This document shows, piece after piece, positions 1 through 11,453 of a DNA stretch of 64,000 nucleotides. The stretch's first letter is position 1. Each line of letters starts with the position of its first letter. The translations under genes and the position numbers were made by a program. Origin of the DNA: Rhabditophanes sp. KR3021 (lineage: Eukaryota; Nematoda; Chromadorea; Rhabditida; Alloionematidae); contig CAUJLY010000001.1 of the NCBI GenBank assembly GCA_963281155.1, positions 7,130,001-7,194,000 on the forward strand, read 5' to 3'. The notes under the pieces were generated by a model that saw only the letters and a list, made by a program, of their open reading frames with translations, searched no databases and was not told the origin of the DNA.

Positions 1-2797
1 TTTCGTTGCGAGCAGCCAATTCCGCACGCCTTTTGGCTTTTAGATCGTCTTTATTTTGGTCAGCTTTCATTGTTTCACCCCAATTGAAACTGTCCCAGGA
101 ATCACCGCCTTCAGCAGTGGCAGTGACTTTTGGTTTGGCACGAATGACAGGCTTAACAACTTTAGGTTTGACTTCCGTACTACTCATTGAAACTTCCTTG
201 TCACCGGCAACACTTGCACATCTCGAACCTCTTGCCGATTCAACAATTGATTTCGAGGTAATTCCAAAGAACGAATCCATATCATCAGCATTCAATTTGT
301 TAGTTACTTTAGTACCTCCTAATTTCAATGATTTGGCTGATGAGTTTTTGAAAGTATCAGCAGCATCCACAAACTTCTCTTCTTCATATTTTGCCTCGCA
401 TTTGTTAGACTTAACCTCAGGTTTGGGTAAATCTATTGGCTGCATATCCAAAAAGGAATCACCATCATCATTCCATCCCGAACCAATATCAGAACTAGAA
501 TTAGTCTTAGCAAAGTCGTCCAGAGAGTCGTCATCTACATTATCCCATCCATCTGAGATATTTGATTTGACAACATTAACAGGTTCTTTTGGTAAAACAG
601 ATTCAGTTTTGTGTGGTTTGGAGTAAATATTTTGCTGCTTGATTTCAGGTGCTTTATTTGGTACTTCATTAGCCTCAGTTTCTTTTGTAACTACTGGCGG
701 CGGAGTTCCCTTATAAATCTTTCCACTCAAACTCTTTAAAGCCCAACTAGCCCAGGCAGGAACTTTCTCTGATGACAAAATACCGTTTTTACCACCTGCT
801 TTAACTCCAGCTTCCATCTCTTGCAATAGCTCTGCATTTTCACTCACTTTCTCCAACTTATCAATAAACCCCTTCAAAGCCTTAAAACTCTGATCCCTAA
901 CCTGCTTTTCAGGATCGAACGTAGCAGGTCCAAGTGCTGGTATAATCCTATTAGCCACCTCAATAAGTGAATAGAACTGCTGAGTTGCACTCATCGCCAA
1001 GATTCCAGCAATTCTATTAGGAGGAAAAGGATCCTTCAAGGCACGTGTGAAAGCAGACAACAAAATCTTCTGTCTCTGAGACGGGTCTATATAAAAACCA
1101 ATTTTGCCCAAGCAAATAGTCGCATTTGTTCTTGTACCAGGGTTGTCATCACTTCCCTGAAGTCTGGCTAAATGACGCATTAAGTCGACATTAATATTGT
1201 TATAGTTAAGCTTGTCAGCAAAATGAACTACTGATTTGACGGTCATTTCGCGGATAGCTGGAGAAGGGTCATTAAAACCGGCTGTGATGGGTGCATAAAT
1301 CTTTTCGTTTATCACATTCGCAGACATATGAGTAGCAAATTCCTCTACTTTTTCTAGTAAACGGACTCGGATGGATCTGTCGGGAGAGGCAAATAATTTG
1401 ACGATGCAGGGAACTACTATTCTTTGGTATTCATCTTCCTCGAGAAATGCCCCGATTTTAAAGAGTGGAGTTAAAATGTGAACGCCAGCATCTCCGAATT
1501 CGTAGCATTGAATTAATTTAGGTAAAATCTTGTACTTGGCTACATTTGCTGGAAACAGGTCTAAAGTTTCTTTCAAACCACTAAAGAATGCGACCTTTTC
1601 TCCTTGTTCTTTAAGTTGATATTCTTCTAAGAACAACAAAGTTTTCACAAATTGGTTTCTCAAGAACCCATTTTGATCTTTGCATTCTTGCAAAATTTGA
1701 TCAGCACTTGTCTTACTAGCACCCGATGAAGCCATACTCTTATAAGGGGCATGCAATTTCTGAGGCATATCAGCTGGAGCCTTAGCCTTTTCCAATCCAT
1801 CATTAAACCCATTAAAACATTCCCATAATAAAATCCCAAAATCATTCAAATCCTTAACAGGCGACGTAAAATTATCAAACTTTTCAAAACCTGAAGTGTA
1901 ACAATTAGTTTCTATATTAAGAGTAAAATCTTTTTAAGTTATTTGTGCAGAATACAAATACTAGCTTGCTTGTAGTAAGCAGAACACAGAGAAAAGTTTA
2001 CGTATTAGCTTTATTTAAAAGAGCGGGGTGAAATATGGCAAAAAGTGGCCACCAGTACCATCAACCGAAGTTGCTAGGGGTACATCTTTTCACGCAAATT
2101 TAAGTGGGAGGCTAAAAATTATGATCACGGAATTGTACTATCGGTGAAATTTATTTACTCAACTCGGTGAACGCGTGCAAAATAGTTGACATGTTGGTCA
2201 AAATTCTATTCGACCTCAAACTCATCATTTAATATTTTTAATCGTTTTGTCTAATAAAAATGTTTTCTGATAAGGCTCACCTGACAATTTCCAATCTCCA
2301 GCCGGTGTCACATAAATATTTCTGCGCAACGTTCCATGACTTTTTTTTGCGTCGATATGGAGAAATTTAAGAAGATTTAAGATCTGATACATACCCCATG
2401 ACACGAACATTTCATATTGGATGGATGATAAGTTTGCTTCGTCGATGTAAGCTTTTAGGGGTTTGCATTCTTCTGTAATCAAGTATATTTTGTCACCTGT
2501 CTGTAAGCAATAATTTAATTGTGGATAAGATAAATTAACAATGAATAAGATAATTACCTCTAAAGAATCAACATACGCAAGAATACTTGGATGTTTAAGT
2601 GTCTTTAACTTTTGAATTTGGCTTTTAAGTCCAGACCCCTTTGACGCACACACAGAAAAGTAGGTTCCAATGATTGAGGTATCGCTTTTTTTGAAAGTCG
2701 ACCCTATCTGAAGGCCGTTTTCCTGATACTTTGATTCGGCAGAAACATCATAGGCAAAAGAGTACTTAGGGTCTCTATTAAAGAATGAAGACAGCAT
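1..2797 (-). CDS. SCYL1: SCYL1-like (N-terminal kinase-like) pseudokinase with HEAT repeats, 3' end outside window
   Basis: SCYL1-type proteins are catalytically dead kinases that act as scaffolds in Golgi/COPI traffic and tRNA export (family knowledge). Three exons: 2558-2797, 2501-2557 is a 57-nt intron, then 2281-2500, and one long exon 1-1890 that is still open at the window edge. The N-terminus has the family's short degenerate kinase lobe (LKTLKHPSILAYVDSLE, then LITEE and GDWKLSG) with no HRD or DFG. The block from about residue 190 has the typical HEAT run: NRFV-like LRNQFVKTLLFLEE, LTPLFKIG, DPSPAIREMTVKSVV, TRTNATICLGKIGFY, DPFPPNRIAGILAMSAT. The C-terminal part is acidic and low complexity and ends in a basic stretch (KAKRRAELAAR). 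The start at 2797 fits the family's short N-terminus. The second intron (1891-2280, 390 nt) is long for this window, and the segment around the missing activation loop is shorter than in vertebrate SCYL1. Confidence 0.9.
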
Positions 2798-2968
2798 TTA
2801 TAAAGACAAATTAGTCTATTTTATGTACACTAACAAAAATGAACAACTATAGTCGACGTATCAAATGGTAGTTGGAATAAAGCGTATTGGGATTACCATT
2901 AAAATTTTGGATAGACAATGTTTTATTTAAATTGATTATTGTAGATAAAGGATAGAGATAAAAAGAAT

Positions 2969-3818
2969 CTAATAATGGTTATTTGTAGTTTTCATCTCTA
3001 AAGCTTCTTCCTGATGCTTTTCCGTGATCCATTGCTTGTGAAACATGCACGCTAATAAAGTCTGTCCTAGAATTCCAATCATCGAAGTAATAACAAGCAT
3101 TCGATCGACGTATGGGGCTGGCAGTCTATTTAAATCAACGTCATATGATGAAATGCCGTATCTTTCTAAAAATAGCTTTAAATTAAACCCTTCAATAAAC
3201 AACTTAGCATTACCATAAAATTTGACGTGAGCGCTAAAGACCAAAATAAAAGCAAAGCTCATGGTCATAATATTAGTTAATATGACAGCAAAAAACAGAT
3301 TCGGAATATGCCTATGATTACACCATCCACATGTCAAAGGAATTAAGGCTAATGTTATTAGAGCTTGAATTATTTCCGTTGTTTTCAATATCAACATGCC
3401 ATTTGTGAATAGATTGTTATTGATGGTTCGGATGTTGAGACATAAATCAACAGTATCATTTGATCTTTTCTTTTTGATTATGAAATTGACGTCGGTGATG
3501 TATTTATGGGTGCGAAGGAGATTTAGTTCTTCGCCTTTAATGATTTGATCTTTAATTAGGTGGCATTCGTTTTCATCGTAGATTAATGTTCCATTGGTAA
3601 TGGTCTCGTTGGTGTGCTGGAGGACAGTTGATGATGGTTCAATCTTACTGATATCTACCACGTAAAACGATCCTAAAAGTGTCTGTGCAAATAAATATTT
3701 ACAATAACTTACTATCATGTACTTCCAATGATTGCAAAACAAAAACTAGCAATGATACAAAGGAAATAACAAAACCAACTAATACAATTGCCCAGCTAAA
3801 TGAATTCTTTAAATTCAT
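2969..3818 (-). CDS. Tetraspan membrane protein, tandem paralog 1 of 4
   Basis: No function recognised. Exon 1 is 3713-3818 and exon 2 is 2969-3672; a 40-nt intron (GTAAGT...TTTTAG) falls in phase 1 just after the first membrane segment. Predicted 269 aa: N-terminal TM1, a 120-residue extracellular loop with several N-glycosylation sequons, TM2 and TM3 close together, a second loop with an FY motif (KFYGN), and TM4 near residue 230 followed by a short charged tail. Shared with its three neighbours: an NEC(H/IY) motif, a V-x-F-x-I strand, a DLC motif 30-45 residues later, the FY motif after TM3, and a conserved (Y/F)xxDI at the exon junction. The layout is that of claudin/PMP22-type tetraspans, but the claudin W-GLW-C-C signature is absent. 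This is the most divergent member: ECIY is ECHL. A CLC-like nematode family is a possible relative, not verified. Confidence 0.75.
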
Positions 3819-4007
3819 CTTAGTTATATGAAACGTTGACTTTTAAGTGTATAATTTATATACTTTCTCAAATATCACGTTTACCGTTTCGAAGCACCAA
3901 TTTAAAAATAGATAATCTAAAAAAGTCAATTTATTGTGAAAATGTACATGTAATGTAAAATATAATAATTAATTTAAGAAGTAGAAGAAGATCATTTTGT
4001 GTTTGAT

Positions 4008-4793
4008 TTAGGGAGTAGACTTCACTTCACCAACAGAATTCTTTATTTCGCTTATTTGGATGTTTTTCATCATTAATAAGGCTAAGATAATCTGAGAAGC
4101 AATGATACATAAAGTAGACGATACAAAAACTCCATTCAATTCGATTTCGGGCATATTTAATAAGAGGGAATTGTCTGTCAGTGAATGTCTTGCATAAAAG
4201 CTTTTTTTGGCACTCACACCAATGATAATAGAAATTGTGGCACTGATTATGTCAATTAATGAGATTATAAAAATGGCTTTGGCTAGTTTTTTGTCCTTTT
4301 TACCCATAAAAGGAATGAGGCAAAGAAAAATAATAATAACTGCTTGGACACAAACTCCTTGATAAAAGATTCCATTCGAAGTTTGCCAGAAAAAAGGTTT
4401 TCCTACTAGGATAATTTGGCGACACAAGTCAACTTCTCTTGCCCCAATTTTGAAATTAATATTGACGGTGTTAACATATCCTTGATCAAGATCTTTGTCA
4501 AACTCAATTATTTGAGGTGTATAAATGCATTCATATTCATTGAATCCTACTGAACCATTGAATACTCTAATATTGTTTTGAAAAACTGAGATCAAATTAG
4601 GATTTAAATGTGAAATATCAGCAAAATAATGATTTACTAAAATAAATAACCTTTAATTAGTAAATTCCAGCTACATTCTCAATTTACCTGATACAAAAGA
4701 AAGTGCACTGGCATGAAAGAGGATACAACTTAAAAACAAACCGATTGATGCTATTAGCAGTGAAGCAAAATAATCTGTCTTTGTTAGAATCAT
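4008..4793 (-). CDS. Tetraspan membrane protein, tandem paralog 2 of 4
   Basis: Predicted 244 aa from exon 1 (4688-4793) and exon 2 (4008-4636), joined by a 51-nt phase-1 intron at exactly the same place as in the first and third copies. Exon 1 carries TM1; after the junction come HYFADIS, the YECIY motif, a VNINFKIG strand and VDLC. TM2 (about residues 127-147) and TM3 follow, then SFYARH, a loop, TM4 and a short tail ending near KSTP. It has no long cytoplasmic tail, unlike copies 3 and 4. A 23-bp sequence repeated three times lies 7 nt before the start codon, so it sits in the promoter or 5' UTR. Function unknown; membership of the local family is clear from shared motifs and gene structure. 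Confidence 0.78.
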
Positions 4794-4799
4794 TGTTAA

Positions 4800-4868
4800 A
4801 ACAATTGAATGAATATGTGGTTAACAATTGAATGAATATGTGGTTAACAATTGAATGAATATATGGTT
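4800..4868. repeat. 23-bp tandem repeat, three copies
   Basis: The unit AACAATTGAATGAATATGTG plus GTT occurs at 4800-4822, 4823-4845 and 4846-4868. The first two copies are identical and the third has one change. The array ends 7 nt before the start codon of the tetraspan gene read leftward from 4793. Nothing else is seen in the 4794-5146 gap, which also holds the 3' end of the next tetraspan gene. Confidence 0.95.
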
Positions 4869-5146
4869 ATGCTAATAATATATATGAAAAATAAATTTGT
4901 CATAAGTTTGACATTTTATAGTATTTATTTGAATGATGTCATTGACAAAATATGCGTGCCTTCATACTGTGAATTCTTAATTTTTAACATTTGATTTAGT
5001 AGACTTTTTGATTTATTATTCAATAGAGCACCGATGTGTGGTTTTTGATGGTATTTTTTATTTGTGACAAAACAGGTTTTGTTGTATGACAGTTGGAAAG
5101 AGGAATATAAATAAAGTGTATGCTAATTAAAATGACATTATATAGT

Positions 5147-6114
5147 TTAGTGATCACTTTTCAAATAGCCGTCATTCGAACTTTCTTTTGGTGCGTCTTC
5201 TTTGGTAATTTCGTCAATGGTGGAAAGGTGGTGATGAGTGATTATTCCCGTAGACGTATCAATTTCGTTCTTGGAAACACCATTTTTTTTAAATGGCGAA
5301 TGAATTGTAGTGTCAACGTGACTATCATTATGGAATCCATATGATCCATGGTGTGATGTTCTTCTACAACAAAAATGATCTTTTGCAAGGAGTAGATGCA
5401 TCAACAGTATTACCAATAGCAAGCCTATTATAGATACAACAACTGCAACTATAAATAAATAATTATAATTGACATTTGGCAATAAATTATCTTGAACTGC
5501 AATCTCGTCAATATTCAGGCGATCATAGAAATTTGTTCTACTTATGATGTTTAGAATTAGAGCTGGAAGCATGAATAATATGGCCACTACTGATACCATC
5601 ATTGCAAATTTAGGGATTTTTCGGTCGTATTGGTAATTTTGGGCGCATAACAAGTAAATTAATAAAATAACTAACAGAATATTAATTATGGTTGCAAAAT
5701 AATACAGGGATTTCGAGGTTTGAGTTATCCCCCTTCCCTCCGAGTTCAAGTTGGCACAGAAGTCTTTGACATTGCCTTCAGATTGAAGGTAAAAGCCCAC
5801 ACGCGTATCGTCATTGCCTTGGCGAAGCTTCAAATTGTCTTCTACTGATTCCAAAGAGTAGATACATTCATAATCATTAAAATAAACATATCCAGTCGTA
5901 ACTAATTCATTTTGATGGTAAATTTTAGTCGTACTGGGCAAGAATTTAATATTCACAGAATAATAGTTTCCTTAAAATTTCATTAATTAATCAAGAAATG
6001 ACAAAAAATACCTTTATTAGTCAGACCGAATCTGGAAGCATTAAAAACGAGCAGCGATACAACTAATGTGACTAATGAACAAATCAAAGTGGTTATACTA
6101 ATTAATAACTTCAT
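5147..6114 (-). CDS. Tetraspan membrane protein with His-rich cytoplasmic tail, tandem paralog 3 of 4
   Basis: Predicted 308 aa from exon 1 (6012-6114, TM1) and exon 2 (5147-5970). The 41-nt intron is again phase 1 at the conserved position; its acceptor is TTTAAG. Downstream of the junction the family motifs appear as YYSVN, YECIYS, RVGFYLQ and VKDFC (DLC is DFC here). TM2/TM3 are followed by TNFYDRL, then LLPNVNYNY and TM4. The C-terminal tail of about 80 residues is hydrophilic, begins with a CC-RR juxtamembrane motif (possible palmitoylation) and contains a HHH run and several Ser/Thr-rich acidic stretches. Copies 1 and 2 lack such a tail, so cytoplasmic partners probably differ among the paralogs (inference). 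Confidence 0.78.
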
Positions 6115-6441
6115 TTCGTAAAGTAATGAATAAGTCTATTGTTACCTTTGCTTTATTATACAAAAAGATAAAACTTAATAATGTCAACAACTTCCAATTT
6201 GTATTTTAAATAAACACCTAAGGTTTACTTTTGCAAGTATGTGTATATTTTTTTAGAAGGTCATACAATAATATTATGCTATCAGTAATTTGATGTATAC
6301 TTTTTTATTAAATATTTACACACTTTTTGATCAACAGCTAAAGGAGAAATTAAAGTAAATTAATTATGATGATAATAATGTAAAAAGTACATTACTAAAT
6401 AATTTATGGTAATAAACAACACTCATTGTATAATTGAATGA

Positions 6442-7341
6442 TTAGTATTTGATTTCAACAATTTCCGGTATTCTTTCAAGAGAAGATGCTCGTTGTATTT
6501 TTCTACTGCTTTCGAAATCGGTGCTACTATCAAAAGCACGTGGATTTTCTTCTATTGATATTTTGTAGGTTGAATAAGAAGGCATGGAATTGTCGTATGC
6601 TGAGGTGGAGAAGGAATTTTGTCGAGATATTGGAGGAGTTGGAATTTTGGATCTTAGTATCTTATAGAAAATTCCAGCTAGTATAAATTGCCCAAATAGT
6701 GCAATTAGGGCGCCTCCAATGAAAGTATAGCTTAAATAAAAAATTGGCAAATTATTATCCTTTATAACTTTATTTGATATTCCATGTTTGGGATAGAAAT
6801 CAGTTTGTGATAAAATATATAGTATGACGGCAAATAGAACTATTGAAACGTTGATTAAAGTTCCTATAAAGATGCATTTGGGCAACATTATGTGTGGATT
6901 GTCTTTTTGGCACAATAGAACCAATACCAATATTGCTAATAGAATTTGTGCAAAAAATGAATAATACAAAACACCATTTGCTGCGACTGCCATTGGATTT
7001 CCTTGTTTAAAGATTCGGTCGCAAAGATCAATTGTTTCATTTTCTGTTTTAATCTTGAAGTTCACAAATTTAGTAGAATTTTCATTTAGAAATTGATGAA
7101 TCGAGGTGACTCTAGTCGGGCAATATATACATTCAAAAAAATTGTATGCAACTGTTCCAGTCGTGATTCTATTCCCCGAAGAATATACCAGCGCCGTTTT
7201 GGGCAATTCAATAATATCCACCAAATGAAAGGTAGAATCATTAAATCCAATTAAATTAGCATTCAATATTAAAAAAGCCATTATAAAACTCAATAAAGAA
7301 GCAACGATGCTAATTATTAAACAACTTTTAATAACAATCAT
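6442..7341 (-). CDS. Tetraspan membrane protein, intronless paralog 4 of 4
   Basis: A single uninterrupted frame of 299 aa covers TM1 through the stop, so the intron present in the other three copies is absent while the encoded segment (GFNDSTFHLVDI) remains. Motifs: FFECIYCP, FVNFKIKT, IDLCDRI, then TM2/TM3, TDFYPKH, NNLP and TM4. A Ser/Thr-rich tail of about 75 residues follows, with possible phosphorylation sites, ending VEIKY. ECIYC adds an extra cysteine. The copy could be an intron-loss derivative; without outgroups the direction of change cannot be told. About 330 bp (6115-6441) separates it from copy 3 and holds nothing else that I can see. Confidence 0.8.
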   Translation of the reverse strand: MIVIKSCLIISIVASLLSFIMAFLILNANLIGFNDSTFHLVDIIELPKTALVYSSGNRITTGTVAYNFFECIYCPTRVTSIHQFLNENSTKFVNFKIKTENETIDLCDRIFKQGNPMAVAANGVLYYSFFAQILLAILVLVLLCQKDNPHIMLPKCIFIGTLINVSIVLFAVILYILSQTDFYPKHGISNKVIKDNNLPIFYLSYTFIGGALIALFGQFILAGIFYKILRSKIPTPPISRQNSFSTSAYDNSMPSYSTYKISIEENPRAFDSSTDFESSRKIQRASSLERIPEIVEIKY

Positions 7342-8045
7342 TTTAGTAAATGATTTTTATAACACAAAGTTTAGTCTTTTATAATATAAAAGTTTATTTG
7401 GTAAATCAACAAGTTGTTGCATGATGAAAGACAAAAGAAATTGCATTCTCTTGGTTTTGAATAATATTTTTGTTAGCAAAATATGTTATTGCCTTGGTCA
7501 AATACATCATAAGGTAGATTTGACAAGTTGGCTTTTACGGGGTGTATATTTTTAGAGGTTATAGGTTGTAGTGTACTTTTTGTAATTATGTTGTATAAGA
7601 GTAGAGTTTTAGAGAAATAAATGCAATTATGGTAGAAAATGTGGGTTAAAATTTATATTTTAACGTAAAGTTGACTGATTTGAAGTGATTCTATCGTTAA
7701 GTTGACTGACTTGAAAATATTCTAACGTAATTTTGACTAGGGTAAATATATTCTAGCATGGAATTAACTAAGATAAGAATATATTTTAAGGCACAATTTG
7801 AACATGAAATAATGATACCATATTAATAGTTTAGGTCCACATTTCCGTTTGCCTAGCCAAAATGTTTTTTGCATATTTTCGGTTACAATTTAAACCACCT
7901 ATTTGTCTCAAATGTGTATTCAAGTTTCTTTGGAAAAATCAAATAAATTCAAAACAAGCATCTTTATTTGTATGAATAATTTATAAAACATTGTTTAATT
8001 TAAAAGCTTCCCAAACATTTCCCAGGCATTAAAAGTTTAAATAAA
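7342..8045. other. Intergenic, with a decayed 31-bp tandem repeat
   Basis: No gene seen. At 7661-7784 there are four 31-bp units in exact register (starts 7661, 7692, 7723, 7754) sharing a core like TAACGTAAAGTTGACTGA; the fourth is strongly diverged. The rest is AT-rich spacer between the tetraspan cluster and the 3' end of the ShK gene. Confidence 0.8.
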
Positions 8046-8845
8046 TCAACAGTATCCACATGTTTCTCTACTAAATAATTAAAACCAATTATTAATCGAA
8101 TTAAATGAATAACCTACCACTCAACTTTCATAAGTTCAGTGTAACCATCAGCTTTGCATAAATAAGCCTTGGCTGGACAATCAGTTTTATTAGTGTATGG
8201 GTTGACACCATCAAAACAGGCAGTGAAAACTCCAGCCGAATTTGCGCAATAACCGCAGGAGAATGGACATTTAGTCTTCATTAGATTGCGGTACAACAAG
8301 TTTGTGCAATAACCAGCATTACCCAAACTTATGCAATCGTTTTTACCTCCAATATCTTGGTCGACACAAGTTGTGGCTGCTACAGTTACTGATGAAGCAA
8401 CAGTTGTTGTGGATGATGGAAGAAGTGTTGTAGTTGTGGGTGGGCCCTCGCAAACCTCTTTAAAAATATTTATATAAATCCGTTACCTCATTAACTTACG
8501 TGTAAAAGTATTACAAGTCATGGTTGGATCAACACATGGAGTAACAGAACAAGGAACAATTCCATCAGTCAAAGCACATGCCAAATTTGCAACAACTACT
8601 ACGCCATTCTTGATTTCACCACACGTGGCAGTTCCACACTGTAAAGCCTGAAGAGCAACGCTACATTCAGATGTACAAATTAGTTTTTCTGCAGCTGCAG
8701 CATCTTTGTAAATATTGCATGCCAATCCGGCGGCACAATCGCCTAAAGCTGCACAAGCTGCTCCAAGAGGGTTGTTAGCAGTGTAGACATTGCTAGTCAT
8801 TGAAAGAAGAAGAGCTCCAACGAGACAAAATGATTTGAATGCCAT
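8046..8845 (-). CDS. Secreted Cys-rich protein with two ShK domains
   Basis: Predicted 236 aa, three exons: 8500-8845, 8118-8457, 8046-8070. A signal peptide (MAFKSFCLVGALLL...) starts the protein. Next is a Cys-rich module of about 90 residues, then a Thr/Ser-rich linker (GPPTTTTLLPSSTTT) that is probably O-glycosylated. Two ShKT domains follow: CVDQD...KCPFSCGYC and CFDGV...ECRETCGYC, each with all six cysteines. The 25-nt last exon is needed to complete the second domain: without it the frame stops at VEW, and with it the end becomes ECRETCGYC. ShK modules are abundant in secreted nematode proteins, often structural, enzymatic or immunomodulatory; no specific role can be assigned. The gene at 45496-46325 has the same architecture and nearly the same length. 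Confidence 0.85.
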
Positions 8846-8883
8846 TGTTTGATTGAATGATGATTGATAATGAATTTTTATTC

Positions 8884-8892
8884 CTTTTTATA
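8884..8892 (-). promoter_or_regulatory. TATA box of the ShK gene
   Basis: TATAAAAAG on the minus strand, 39 nt before the start codon at 8845. The rest of 8893-9214 is AT-rich spacer up to the actin 3' end. Confidence 0.65.
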
Positions 8893-9214
8893 CCAATTAC
8901 ATTTGTTGTTAATCCAACATTAACAGGTGCTAAATTGCAACACCAAACACAAGCTTATTACCTTCCATTAAATCAAATAAAACCGAAACTTTAGTATTTC
9001 TATATAGCGTGAAATATTAATTGAACAGATGACCAACAAATAAATAAGCAATCTCTTTGTTTCCTCTAAATAGGTTCTATATAATGATAACTGTTCTGTA
9101 ATAATATTTATTTAAATTTTAGATGAAATTGTTTATTTATGATGGCGAGTAATGGAAACTATTTTATGTTTTTAAGTTATCAAAAAACAACAGTATTGTA
9201 AGAGATTAAACGTC

Positions 9215-9220
9215 TTTATT
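9215..9220 (-). other. Poly(A) signal of actin
   Basis: AATAAA on the minus strand about 95 nt after the actin stop codon at 9315. Confidence 0.6.
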
Positions 9221-9314
9221 AATAAGAGAGTATACATCTCATCATTTTTACACGTAACCTTTAAACGATACTGTGATTTTTTTAATGAAAACAATAAAAG
9301 TAAGTTTAAAGCAT

Positions 9315-11225
<1,911 letters not shown>

Positions 11226-11453
11226 TTAACTTTTCAGAGAATAGCATATTAATATCATTCCCCTAATTGTTTCAATATATGCTGACCAATTTCCAGGAAT
11301 ACCTGCTGTAATAATCAACAAACCAATTAATGCAAATGATATTTTAATGTAAAATAACAAAAAAATATCGTTTTTGTGTGCGATAATAAAATTAATCAAT
11401 GAGTTAGGAGCAATCATGAATAAGCACACCGAGCGTTGAAAGGAATTATACAT
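11226..11453 (-). CDS. Possible small membrane protein (hypothetical)
   Basis: A 75-aa frame with a hydrophobic stretch (IKISFALIGLLIITAG) followed by a polar, coding-looking end (GNWSAYIETIRGM). It starts MYNSF and ends YSLKS. There is no recognisable family, no adjacent exon that I can join with confidence, and AT-rich sequence can give frames of this length by chance. The second half is less AT-biased than the surroundings, which is the only reason to list it. Confidence 0.25.
   Translation of the reverse strand: MYNSFQRSVCLFMIAPNSLINFIIAHKNDIFLLFYIKISFALIGLLIITAGIPGNWSAYIETIRGMILICYSLKS

Noticed and set aside
6..626. 206-aa plus-strand frame
   Set aside because: Antisense of the long SCYL1 exon; the minus strand carries the recognisable protein.
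3673..3722. Alternative intron for tetraspan copy 1 (donor GTACAT, acceptor GCACAG)
   Set aside because: It keeps the frame, but the GTAAGT/TTTTAG pair has better signals and places the intron at the same codon phase as in the paralogs.
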